NCBI GenBank assembly: GCA_932521035.1
Contig: OW051497.1
Coordinates: 7,750,001 to 7,814,000, forward strand
Reading direction: 5' to 3'
DNA length: 64,000 bases
From: Oscheius dolichura
Taxonomy: Eukaryota; Nematoda; Chromadorea; Rhabditida; Rhabditidae
Shown here: piece by piece, positions 23,421 through 35,600 of the stretch
How positions within the stretch are numbered: the stretch's first letter is position 1
How the letters are laid out: each line of letters starts with the position of its first letter
The notes under the pieces: model-generated
Databases searched by the model: none
Told to the model about the DNA's origin: nothing
The model's input: only the letters and a program-made list of their open reading frames with translations
Translations under genes and position numbers: made by a program

Positions 23421-23685
23421 TTAAAGATCTGTAAATCCTCCCCAAGGATCATGGGGATGGCTTTGTTGTTGGCAGGCGGGAGCAGAAACGGGTAGGAGAT
23501 GGAACATGCTTGACCAGACTACGGGAAGGACGAAGAAACAAATGGACCTGAATAATTTGCTTTCTAAGAAGGAAGTCAAACACTTACATTATGAATCCAG
23601 TGGCAGTTGAGGCAAACTTAGCGGCCTTTTCCTGTTCCTCAAAAATGGTACGAAGGCGTCTTGAGCGTATTTCTTCTATTTTCAT
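23421..23685 (-). CDS. Tiny membrane protein resembling a cuticle-collagen N-terminus
   Basis: The ATG at 23685 lies 8 nt after a TTTCAG acceptor. Exon 1 has MKIEEIRSRRLRTIFEEQ and ends in phase 2 at GTAAGTG. A 40-nt intron ending TTATTCAG joins it to an exon open to TAA at 23421. The product is about 74 residues: a basic/charged head with an RSRR site, a single hydrophobic segment (about residues 25-48, containing FIMSICFFVLPVVW), then a short Pro/His/Gln tail with one Cys. The arrangement recalls the N-terminal domain of nematode cuticle collagens (charged head, membrane segment, phi-P-x-V/M). However, no Gly-X-Y repeats follow in any frame nearby. It is either a separate small membrane protein or the remnant of a collagen gene. 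Confidence 0.4.
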
Positions 23686-26600
23686 GTCTCTGTCTGAAAC
23701 GACCAAAATAACAGGGTAAACGGCAAGGTCAAGAGCTAAGAGGGAAGTCGATTTGTGGTCTACAACGTGCTTATATGACGTGTAATACAAGAGCGCGGTG
23801 CTTTGTGTTTTGATGATATGAATGACTACTTTCTATTAGGATAAGAACGGGGTTCCATGGCTTCCCCTCCTAACGGGGGAAACAGAGAAGAGAGAACAGT
23901 CGCCGCCCGGTTTTTACTACATAAGAACAAAATTCAGGTCACATGGAATACTGGATCAGTCGGTGATTATCAACAGCTGTTGGTCACACAATGTATTTCG
24001 TCAGATAAGAAAGAAATCTGGGGCATGTGAATCATTCTGAGAAAAGCGATGGTTGCGGAGATCTCACAACCATTTGCGAAATTGGTCCGGCTGAGATTGT
24101 CTAAGCAGACAAAACGGTCTAGTAGAAAGGTCGAATAGCGGGGGAAATGGGAATGAGATTTCTCCCTCTCCGGAAGGGAAAGCTGTAATTCTTCTGGAGA
24201 AAAAAGACCTTAGAGTGAGACGAAGAGAACGGTTGGCGCTGTCCTTTCCGCCAATTTTGAACCATTGGTACAAGAGGGGGACTGGTGGCCTTCACTAAAA
24301 GGGCACGGAGATTGTCCACCTTTTCACCACCCTCTCCTTAAATTCTCTTCACCATTTTATCTCATAGATAAGGTGCTATTGGAAGGGGCACAGAATTGAG
24401 AATTGAAGCTAATTGGAGGGAAAAGGGGGAAAGAAAATATTGAGAGAGTGTGACGAGCTTCGAAAGAACAGTGGAACTACTACACTGTTGTCCAGTGTGT
24501 TTGGGTTATTTTTCACTAACAACAGATGTTACAAACATGGATGAGCGCTGGGAAAAAAGCTCCGAACAGACTTCAACCAGCTGACGTTACTTTTAAATTG
24601 CCAAAAGTTGTGATAAACAGGTTTCTCCCCTACACAGTAAATGCTTATAAGCTGGTTTGATCATGGTGTGTACTCCCTGTTTTCAGGTTCCACTAAGCGT
24701 CCCTTTTTTGGCCAAAAGTACTATTTTAAAAAGTCATGGTAAAGATTGGATCAAAGTAACATGGTAGCCCTCTTTTCCCCCTTTCCACAAACTGATTCAA
24801 TTACCCAATTTGATCAGCTTTAACTAGAAAAAGTAAGACTAAAGTTTGTCATGAGGATAACCTTTAAACTTTTCCCAATAACATCATGAGACCTAGTACA
24901 AGAAATTTTCTAAAAAGACAGAAAACAACGACAGGACCTTGATTTAAGGTGGCGTTCGCCTTGAACAAGGTTAACGTTCCATTGAACAATTGTATATCCC
25001 TCCCGCCGGCGACAAAGCAAGGGGATTATTTCAATGAAATGGTTCTCTTAACAATGGCAGCAGAATTTTACCGGTCCAAGGGTTACAAGTGCTGTTCTTT
25101 AGGTAAGAGGGACAAAAACTCTACGGAGTGGTTCAAGCGGAACGGGTACTTGATTTACTGGAAATATAGAGATTACAGTGGGGACCGGACTGTGAGGGAA
25201 ATCGATTTTAGATGTTTTCTTTATTTTAGGGCATCTTTCAAATATTTCAGATGTTTACTATAGGCTCTTCCAACTACACCCTGGTTCAGGCCAAGAACAT
25301 CGGGACGTGAACCTGAATTAGATTTGAGTCACCAGTAATCAAATAATTTTAGGAGCACGCCAAAAGGACCTTAGGATCTAAACCCATTGCGACCCGCAAG
25401 TTTTACAGGTCACCCCCCGAACTCGGCCTACCCCGAACAGCGAGCAATAGGTGGGTTGAAATCTTTGCAACATGTGCTCCTGGCTAAAAACGTGCCCTTT
25501 GCAAAGAGGAACATCTGAGAAATAAAAGAACTGGCCTCGTCAAGCGCGACAAAAGATCAAACGGGCCGCTTGCCCATCATCAAAGCACTGACTTCTAAAC
25601 CTCGGTAAAAATTCAAGAGTTCCCAAGGAGCGTCAACCATAGGTGGCACGCAGCTAGTCCCACTCAGTCACTGGTCATTCAAGCGCGTTGACCAAAAAAC
25701 CTTTTTCCTAAAACTTGCAGGAAAATAAAGAAAAGTGACCAAATTCCTCGTAAGTATGAAACGTCCTTGACTTAGTGCCCCGCAGCTAACCTAAATTGGT
25801 AGCTGGTACAAGGGGCTTCGCCACTTCATCAAAGGGAACAGAAAAAGGCCATCTCCCGCACGTCATCTGTCATATAAATCGCCTACGTAATTCCAGACGC
25901 CGAGATGGACTCCATAAAACAGGGTCTATTTCCATAAATCACAAAAGAAAATTGAACAGCCCACAAGAAAATTCATTGCACATTAAAAATGTCTGCACAT
26001 GAAGTAGGCGAAGAAATATGGGGATAAAAGAAAGAATATAGGCACGAAGGCAAATGTGGTGGAGGGAAAAGATTACACAATATACGCACAAATATGGGAT
26101 TCGAAGGAAAAAGAGGAAAAGTGGATAAAGGCGCTTACCGGTTTAGATAAAACCTGCAATAGTGAATGTCATTTTACATGTCTACAATTGTCATAACCGG
26201 GTGGGTTAGAGGGGCTCCTATGAGGAGAAGGGAACTAGAGAGTCTAAAGGAATCCGAGAGTTATGCTATACTTGAGAAGACTAAGTGAGAAACAGATGAG
26301 TTTTCTTTGTGTACTGGTGGTAACTATGAAGCGGATAGGAAGGAATGATATAGAGAAGTGAAACCGTTCGGTATGTTTTGTGCCTAGACAAACGGGATCG
26401 AAGGGATCTTCAGTTCATGTCGACCGATGCAGGGTAGGAAGCAGTCTCGTCCATGTCGGAAGCTGAAAGACAGTTATCTTCACATTTTTCTTTATGTAGA
26501 AGCCACTCTCGACGGGCAGTTTGAAACACTATGAATAACCGTAGCCTTTCTTTGCACTGATGCCTCGTTCCTTCCTCACACTGTAAGCATACTGTTATAT

Positions 26601-26920
26601 TTTTGCGTCCGTCACCAATAAAAACCGTGCCCCCATAACAGAAGGTGTGTACATTTGTTTAACTCTGCATCTGAGTTTTTTACATTATGGCCCACTCTCT
26701 TATAAAATACAAGAAAATCGTTTAGAGACCATTGCCAGACTAGACAGTTTGTTTACCGTACATATCAGAAGTTTGCTGCCTTTAAAAATAAATCACCCTT
26801 TAGTGCACGACCTAAGCCAAGATCCCTGGCTATTCATTGGAAATGTTAAGCCTCAAACCCTCAAAACAGATCCGGCTCCAGTGTTTTTGTTGACCACTCA
26901 GTCCCCGGACAGTCCGTCTG
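23686..26920. other. 3.2 kb intergenic region, no gene supported
   Basis: Only short unlinked frames are present. The longest (plus 24949-25263 and plus 26647-26949) carry no domain, no signal peptide and no splice partner. I see nothing here that I can annotate with confidence. Confidence 0.5.
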
Positions 26921-29295
26921 TTACCCTTTTCGTATACACCCACACGTGATAGTGCCTAATAAACAGTGGGGAAACGTACAGTTGTCAATACTGCGAGGCG
27001 TGGGAGGAACTGATGGTGGTCCCATATTGTCGATGCGATTCATCAGAATAGGATGAGACGGTTCAGGCGACATCTCGGGAGGAGCCTCAGTGTCGAACAT
27101 GTGGCGCATCTTGTGATAGCGGTCCTTGTACCACTTCAGATGCTTGTTGTGCTCTTCGAGATTACGAATCTTAGCGTCTTCTGGAAAAGGAAAGGTTCAA
27201 TGTTGAAGGATTCGTTCTTACTGGATGCTTCACGTTCTTTTATTTCATTAATTTGACCCTCCGCGCGCTTCAGCTGAACTCGAAGGCGCATGACCTCCCC
27301 ATTACAATTATGCAGCTGCTCCTTGAAAACGAGAGGAGGAGGATGCAACACAGCCATATTCATATCAGGATCGATGTAGCCCAAACGACAAGCTTTCTCG
27401 AGGCTGACTTGCATAGTCCTGAAAATCCATAGTATCTAATTCGAAAGAAATTAAATTATACTTTTTCTCGGAATTGATCTGATCCAGTTGCTTGCCCAAA
27501 GTGTTAAAAAGCAGTTCCTGCTCATGTTCCAGTGCATTCTCCTGATCGATTTTCTCCGCACGGAGGCGATCGATATTTTGGCGAAACCCGTCGATATCCT
27601 TTTCCATATTACGAATGCGCTTGAGAAGTCCGTCTACGAATGAAGTGTGTTCCTTCTTGAGCTTTCCCTCGAGCATGTCCCTCTCCGACTGCAGCTGGTT
27701 AATCGTCTTCTGGAGGTCGTTGTTGGCAGTGATCATCTCGGTCTCATAACGCTGGGCAAGCATCTCCTTTTCGCTTTTTAGCTGATGAATTCTCTTAAGG
27801 AGAGTGTTGCTGATGTATTCCTCTTCCTGCTCGGCCTGGGCATAGATCTTGCCCCAATTTTCTCTGATCTGCCGATTTTCATCACTCAGCTTTTCGCTGT
27901 ACTTCTGCTGCTGACGGAGAAGCTTCTGTATTTTTAAATTAAAATGAAAGTAATCTATAACGAACCCTAAGTTCACGAAGCTCGCGGTAAACTTCACGGA
28001 TCTCTTCGACCACAGCCACAAGATGGTCAGTGTCCCGTCCACTTGGAGATCCTTCGCCCTTATCACTAGCCAGAAGCTTCGAATTAACCTAAAGAAGGAA
28101 CAGAATGTTAAAATAAACGTGTCTTTACAATATAAAGCTTATAAAGTTCCGGATTCTTCTTCTGGAACTCCGCGTCCTTAGTCAAATCGATATATTCCAT
28201 TCTGGTACTGAACGTCGAACGTCGACTGGCGTAACTGCAGGCGTCGCCCTGCAATGAAGCAGATAAATGGGAGATGTGATGAGATGTCAGAGAGACAATT
28301 TCAGACAACACTGGCCCACACCAACAACCCGACATATACAGGCAAGCTGTGGGCGGGGAGCGGATGTCTATGATTCTCACCGAATATTAATATAGACACT
28401 GCGATAAACCATCCCTCTCGAGATAATAAAGTGCAGAGTCATTTTTTCGGGCACCGTGAATAGGATGAATGAAATATAAAAAACTGTTTTTATTAGGGGC
28501 ATTAACGATGAGCCCTTTATGCGATATCGTGAGAAGTCTGGAACTGCACTAGGCGGAGAACAACAGATCTTTTTGAACGTCTCGCTATACAATATCAATC
28601 TACTAAACTATAATTTTGAGAATTCGAATTAAGATAGTAGGGGGTTTATACAGCAACTCGTTCCAAGGAATGGGATGCTATTCATTAATTTGAATCCATT
28701 TTATGAGAATTTTATGCAATGGGGTTGCTCACCGTTCCTAGCTGTAGAGTAAACGGAATTGATTAATAACTAATTTTAATGTGATAGAAATATGAGCTCT
28801 CGACTTTTAAACCACTGTGGGGGTGTGTTGTCTTACCCCCAATTTTTCAATTCCAAGAGTAATTGCAACTTGATTGGGTTGGGGTTAGTCATTAATTTCG
28901 AAGGGTAAGTCATATATTGGTCCCTCTTCTTTCCTACCATAAGTTTCGGTTCAAATGAGCTCGCGTGGAGGTTTCATCATATACATATAAAAACTACAAA
29001 CTCGTTCATCTGGTCTGGAATCCTGCAATGTCAGAGCCGGCCAGGAGACTATTCAAGTCGTTCCGCAGTCTGTATCGGGCACTAGTTAAAAATACCCACA
29101 TCGTCTGACTCCAATGGCATTTCAGCACAATCGGACATTCTCGCCGAGATCATTGGCGAAGCAGCAATGGAATCGGGACTGAAAGGGAGAACAAGATGAG
29201 TAAGCCCATTGTACAAACCTTGGTGCAGATGGTTCGTAGTCATGTGTCGGGCTGATTCGAATCGGCTGGTCTGGACCAAATCGTCGAAGGTCCAT
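26921..29295 (-). CDS. CCDC6-like coiled-coil protein
   Basis: The core exons (about 28095-27136) encode a long coiled coil closely matching the CCDC6 family. Hallmarks are QAEQEEEYISNTLLKRI, then repeated blocks with QSERDMLEGKLKKE, VDGLLKRIRNMEKD and ENALEHEQELLFNTLGKQL. A second heptad region (VMRLRVQLKRAEGQ) and a Pro/Ser-rich tail with PPSVPPTPRS follow, and the frame ends at TAA 26921. CCDC6 proteins are cytosolic/nuclear scaffolds and kinase substrates. I place the start at 29295, seven bases after a TTTTCAG acceptor (MDLRRFGPDQ). Its exons (29295, about 29178 and about 29034) join in frame, through a roughly 750-nt intron, to the exon starting GDACSYASRR near 28250. That 5' part is an inference; an alternative start is the Met at 28200 (MEYIDLTKD). 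Length about 400 residues. Confidence 0.8.
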
Positions 29296-32200
29296 TTTCC
29301 CTGAAAAGTACACATGTTTTACTCGATAAAATAAAAACATTTAGAGAACAAACTTTAGAATTGGTTAGAAAATTGAAACTAGAAGTGAGAGAGATTTTTC
29401 GTGAGGTAGTTGAACAGAAGTGTGATATAGGCAAACACTCAACCCGCCAATCAATAAATTATGAAAAGCTGAATAGGTTATACATTTTCCTAGTACATTT
29501 GCAAATCAAAACAAAAATCTTTAAGAAAAGAAACTATCACAGAAAGAGTTTACTGCTGACCAGCATGATGAGTTTTAGTCAAATTATTCGAATTCTCCCT
29601 GACTCAAATTGCGTCAATTTTTTAACGTAAGCACTTTTCCCACTGTCTGAATTTATCTGAACGCTGTGTAGATAATTAAAAAGATAGTTTACATAATTAC
29701 GAATGTTTTAAAATGTTTATCATGCTGACTATGCTAAATTTAGGGACAACGTGAGACGAACGGCGTTCGTTCGAAAACGTGCGGCGCTATCTCTACCGTA
29801 TGCCAAAATGTAGTTTGAAATGGCGGCTTGTGAATACAAATCGGTGGAAGAGTTCAAACAACTATTCTGATTAATATACAGGGGTTGAGCTTTGTAATTT
29901 GTGGAATGAGGCGGAATAAAACATCAAAAAACGGAAAAGGAAAGGTGGAAAAAGGAACAAATACGATTCAAACGGAAAGAATCAATCCGATCACTTTTTT
30001 CTGGCCTTTCGCTCATGGTAGAGATGCTTATGTATTGATACAAATCAAGTTTGACAGGGAAACGGGGAGAAGAGTAAAGTTCGCCCATTTTTCCAGCTAT
30101 AAAACCTTACCCCGATCGTTACATTGTGATTTTTGTCCGTTCAACGCGTCCACAATTGTTTCTATCTCACTGGCAATTCCCCCGTTTCTCTTTATTTGGG
30201 CGCTAGTCCTACTATTTCAAGTTTGTTTTTAATGGAAAGCGCCTAGAGGAAATAGCGTGGCATTGTTCTAGCCCCAACATTTACTAGTCGTGGCGCCAGG
30301 CAACAAATAACGCTCTTTTTTAAAAGCTAGCAAAACATTATAGATCAATATAGAGGAGGATTAAGATAATCTTCCGAAATCGAGGACGCTTTTAATTGCG
30401 AGTGCGGAGGGAATTCAGAGACGTTTAAGGGCCCCTCCTTTTAAATTAACTCATTTGGCGGGTAGAATGCCACGAAAGGACTTTCCCTCTATTTGTCTTT
30501 ACTAAGCTGGCTCAAAAAATGGCATGCGCCGTCCGGACAGCCTTTCCCCTCCTAGCATTACCTCCGAGGGACACATATCGATCACTGACCAGGATGTTTT
30601 GACCACCAATTTGTAGTCTCTCTTCTATTAAGCGCGGGGGCTTCCTCTTAAAGATTTAATGAATTTAGCTTGTTTATTTTAGGGACAGCTTTATTCTTGG
30701 ATAAAATACAGCTTTTCTAGACCGAAATCGATTGTTTATTTATTGTGGAAACGTTTAATACCTCCCCGTTCGTTTCATTTATTCCTATAGATTAATGTCT
30801 TCGCTCGTTGATAACATTTTTGACAAATGAACCTAGTTAAATTGCTCAACTTGAGTCTACGATAAGAGTGACCATTGCGATAAGCAGTGAGGGTACTTTA
30901 ATCGAAAGAAACGCCTTGGAGCAGGAAAGCCGAGAGGTTGCAGGACTTCTTTTCAGCATAAGATATGCGCCTATTCTAAAAGCAAAATCCGCCGGGAGAG
31001 ATAGAATATCAAATATCGCCTATGTCCATCTGCTAAATTAAATATTAACGGTGTTGCGTAAAACATCACGTTCGATAATTGTATTTTCGCATCGTGCTCT
31101 CTCTCCGTCTGTCTCATGACCTCCTGCTGCTCTCTCTTGTTCTCTCGTTCCCGCTCAGAGTTCGTTCTCCCTGATCATCCATTCGCCTGTCTGACCTTTA
31201 TCATGATATTTTTATTTTTCAACTTCATCGAAAACCTGCTTTTTTGGGAACGTTTAATATTTAACTGGGTTCATCTTGAAGAAAAGCTTTAAGAATTTTA
31301 AGCAGAAGTTTTAAATTTCTCCCAGTATTCCCGTTCCTATTCATCCTGGCTTATCTTTACACCCATGTGGAGTCCACGTGGGTGACCCGTCGGTCTGGTC
31401 AGTTGATCTTTGGACAGCCTTGCTCAGGATGTCCTTCTAGAACTCCCATCAGCATCTACGTCTTTTGTTTTACAGTTTTTGGCCTGTTGTTTTGGTTAAG
31501 TTGATGGGAGAGCAAAAATAGGTCGTCGCCTCCTGTTCCCACTTCACGGGAATAGGTCTTTCCTATTTCCCACAACAAACAGAACCAAAATAAAAAGAAC
31601 AGTCAGTATTTGGTCCAAATTGTTTTTCCAATGAGTTTTATTCTCGCTCCGTCCAATTTTGATCTCCGGTAATCATTTTGGTTATGTGAACTCAAAAGGT
31701 GAAAGCGTTCCAAGCTTCTGCTTTCATTTCGAATTAATTACATCGCTGTCGCTTTTGTTTCATGCATCCTTCGCTTCTCCACTTAGCATATCCCACGAAG
31801 CCGTCTGTCAGCATTTTATTTGTCACTCGCGGCCCTAGGTAGCTCTTTCTTTTCATATTGCACGTTTTCCCTCGGCTTACTAGTTCCCCGTCGACCTTTT
31901 TCATGGAAATAGGGGGCCTGTCATCTTTACAAAGTACATCCGCCTCTCTTTAAAAGTTCTGTTATTTTTCCCATCAGCTCTTCCTCTTCGCGAAGAGGAA
32001 GAACATCAATTGTCTGAAGAGATTACTCCCCGAATGCAATATTGATGAAGAAAGGCTCTATTTGCCATCTTTTCTAGAGGTCTCCTAGGAAGTTCGCCAG
32101 TCCGGGAAGAACAAAAGGTACCAAATGAGCCGACGTTGTAACATTTGGCCAGATATCTCAATCTCTCTCTTCTTTCTGTGTGGCTGGATGTGTAAACAGC

Positions 32201-32611
32201 CGACTGGAACGACAGAACATCCGAAAGGGCGTCTATGAGCCGCTGGTCACCCTGTTCTTTTGCAGTATTCGTTCCAAGAGAGAGAAAAACAAACTTGTTG
32301 TGATAAATCTTCTCTTGTCTCTCGATACGGGGTGAACCTCTTGTTGACGCCGTGTACATTTCCCGCGCCATCTCATATTTTCAAAATCTTCTTCTTAATA
32401 CCGCAAAGTGCGTTCAGAAATAGCCTACATTCGCTCTTTATCCATTCTCTTTCATTCATCTTATCTGCCCGTTCGTTGTACTTAGCCCCGTATCATTTTC
32501 CCCTTGGACAACAAATGTATTTTGGACAGTCCGCTTTGACTTCCTTCCATGTGACTTCTTCTTCCCCTTTCTCTTTTCTAACTAAGTTTAAGACGGAAAG
32601 TTCTTTCAGTA
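29296..32611. other. 3.3 kb intergenic region upstream of glutamate synthase
   Basis: This is a divergent region between the CCDC6-like and glutamate synthase genes. A pyrimidine-rich CTCT stretch lies at about 31095-31160. The 121-codon minus frame at 32371-32006 and the 115-codon plus frame at 29885-30232 have no domain and no matched splice sites. The region ends with the TTCTTTCAG acceptor directly before the glutamate synthase ATG. Confidence 0.45.
32603..32610 (+). promoter_or_regulatory. Splice acceptor just before the glutamate synthase start
   Basis: CTTTCAG ends a base or so before the ATG at 32612. A 3' splice site this close to the start codon is what spliced-leader trans-splicing of nematode mRNAs produces. 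A 5'-UTR intron is the alternative. Confidence 0.5.
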
Positions 32612-35600
32612 ATGGTAATTCTTACAAAAGAACAACAACGAGAAGCAGCGGAAGAAGGCTTATGGCTTCCCCAGCTGGAGAGAGATGCCTGCGGAGTCGG
32701 ATTCGTCTGCTCGATTCAGGGAAAACAAACTCATAAGGTTGGTTTTTATTCCTTATGACTCCCCCGTTTCTCATCCACCGGCCGTGGAGTTAAGAGAAAT
32801 TAGAACACATGTTTTTCCCGGCAAACCGATCTTATCACGCCTTGTTCGAATTTTCAAATCTGTTCTTTTGATGTCATCGGTTGCAGTCTGCTGGAGACTA
32901 AAAGCTTTTGCAGGCTAATCTCTTTAGTCTTAAGAAATCGAATACCTAAAAAAACAACGGGGGAACTTTTCAGATTCTTTGCGATGCTCGGACTATGTTG
33001 GAACGGATGGCCCATCGAGGGGCCTGTGGCTGCGATAATGATTCAGGAGATGGTGCGGGTGTCCTTACAAGCATTCCCGATCTCATGTATCGAAAATCTG
33101 TCAAGGAGTGAGTTAACAGCGTATCCAGCATAAAACCCATACTTCTTCCAGTCAGGAGAATGTTGATCTCCCCCAATTTGGACAATACGCTACCGGTATT
33201 CTGTTCCTGAACCAGGATTCGTACAAACAGGCGAAGGTACCTCTTGTTTGAATTTTGTTTACTATAGTATTTCACTATTCAGGAAGCTTTTGGCGATCTT
33301 GCTCGAGCTTGTAATCTTAGAGTAATTGCTTGGAGGAAGTTAGCGACCGACCGTACCTGCATCGGCGAGGAGGCGCGAAAGACGGAGCCTCTCATACGCC
33401 AGGTTCATTAAGAATTAGAAAGGTTTTAATAGAAAAGATTTAGGTCTTTGTATCAGCTGATTATGCTGCCTCTGACTCGGACAAATTCGAAAGAAATGTC
33501 TACCTTCTGAGGAAGCAGGTAGTGAACAACATGGCCAGACAGTTGGTCGAATGTTACGTCTGCTCTCTCAGTACCACCACCATTGTATACAAGGTAACAT
33601 ATCCTAAAATTAATATAAAGAAATCTTATAGGGGCAATTCAATACCCACCAATTGTACAAATACTACGAGGACTTGCGAAATCCCGACTTTGAGACCCAT
33701 ATCGCTCTTGTACATTCCCGCTTCTCTACGAACACATTCCCCAGTTGGAACAGGGCTCAACCCAACAGAATGCTTGCCCACAACGGAGAGATAAACACCC
33801 TTCGAGGAAATATCAACCTCATGAGGGCTAGAGAAGGAGTGATGTACAGTGCCAAGTATGAGGAAGATTTGGACAAACTCTATCCTGTAGTTGAAGAGGT
33901 AGACAAGCCCTATAAAGAGGAGACTTACTTTATTTTTAGGGGCTGACTGATTCGGGATGTTTCGACAATGTCCTCGAGTTTCTCGTAAAGGCTGGAGAGC
34001 GTTCTCTGCCCGAAGCCGCGATGACAATGGTTCCCGAGGCTTGGGAAAAGGATGAGGTTTTTATGACTAGGAGTACTTCATTTAATGAGTTACTTTAGGA
34101 AATGTCCTCGGAGAAAAAGAGCTTCTACCGATGGGCTGCAATGACAATGGAACCTTGGGATGGTCCAGCCCTTCTCACATTCTCAGACGGGCGTTACATT
34201 GGAGCCATCTTGGACAGGAACGGCCTCCGTCCGGCCCGCTACTACCTAACCAAGGATGACATCCTCTACCTGTCCTCCGAAGTCGGAGTCAACGATCATG
34301 AAATTGACGCGGTCATCAAAAAGGTGGGTTAGCGAACGCGGGCTTGAATTAAACAGACGCTAACTGTGGAAATATTTATTAGTCACCAAGGTAGAAGCGC
34401 TTTGCCGTGTTCACTTATCGCGTCGTCTTTTTTGCGCACTGATGTTCCATCTCTAAAAGTCGTTGTCGGGACCATATGGGATTCTGAAGACGTATGACCT
34501 AGGGATTAGAAACGGGGCTTATTGTCTTACCCAAAATAGTCCACAGGGACGTATTCTCCTCCATAATGCACTGTTGGAATGCCACCAACGGCCCGCTTTC
34601 CGAAGCGCATCAAGATGCGGTTGGGCGCAGCGAAGACCGTACTGCTGCAGGCGACAAGCACAACCAAGAGGGCCAGAAGGAAGCGGATGTTGATCATTTT
34701 ACCTGGGAGATTGTTTTGAGTTACTGTAGCGAGGAGAGCTGAAGAAGGCCGCGTTACAAAGAAAGTTTGAACCAGAAGAAAGGAAAGAGACAGGGAGGAC
34801 TAGTAAAGGGGGTGGATTTAACCAACATGCATATGGATGTATCCGGCACATTAGAAGGACAGGACAGGAAAACAAACTCGTACTGGAATAGGAATGAGGG
34901 GACCCGAATCTCCGGATACAGTCGGGTTGAGGTAGGCTGAGCCTGCCCGCCCATTTCAATCTGAGCCATTTTATAGAGAGCGTTTATCAGACAAAGAGGC
35001 GGGGCTTGTTTCACCATCTGGGATACATGAAAAACGAGGTTCAACCTAAAGTCCAGAGCCATAAAAATATCGCTGGAAATCTCTCCAAATGACCACATTA
35101 ATTGTCTGTCGCCAAAGAAAAGACCCTCCTTTCTGAAGTGTTGCGGCGAAAGAGCATAATTTTCATTGCGTGTTTCCACTTTTTAAGAGAGAACTGGCGG
35201 GGATGAGCAGCTCGTTCGAAAAGAGACTTGTGGAGAATTTGTCATGGCAAGAAACGAAATCCGAGATGTGCATGTTTGGTAGATCTTGACCTCTTTTTAA
35301 AGCGTGAAATTTGAGAAAAATTTCGTGTGGGGGATGTCTGGGAAGAAATTTGGTTCCTCCCCCTACCCTAAAAGCAATTTGAAAGATAAGAAGAAGAAGC
35401 GCCCAAAGGAAATCCACCTAAGCTGTATAAAAGACAAAGGACAATTGCTTTACCCCGCTCAAAGGAGCTCATTTTGGTCTGACTGACAACAGTGGAAGTG
35501 TTTGCACTGAGCTGTCTGAGGAGACCGAAATCAGCGTATTCGCGCATTCTCATCCTGAGAAATTGCCTCTTGAAATTGGAATGAGGTAGTTGACCGATTG

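Noticed and set aside
24949..25263. 104-codon plus-strand frame
   Set aside because: It starts at a non-ATG codon, has no acceptor or donor in phase and no domain, so it is treated as chance.
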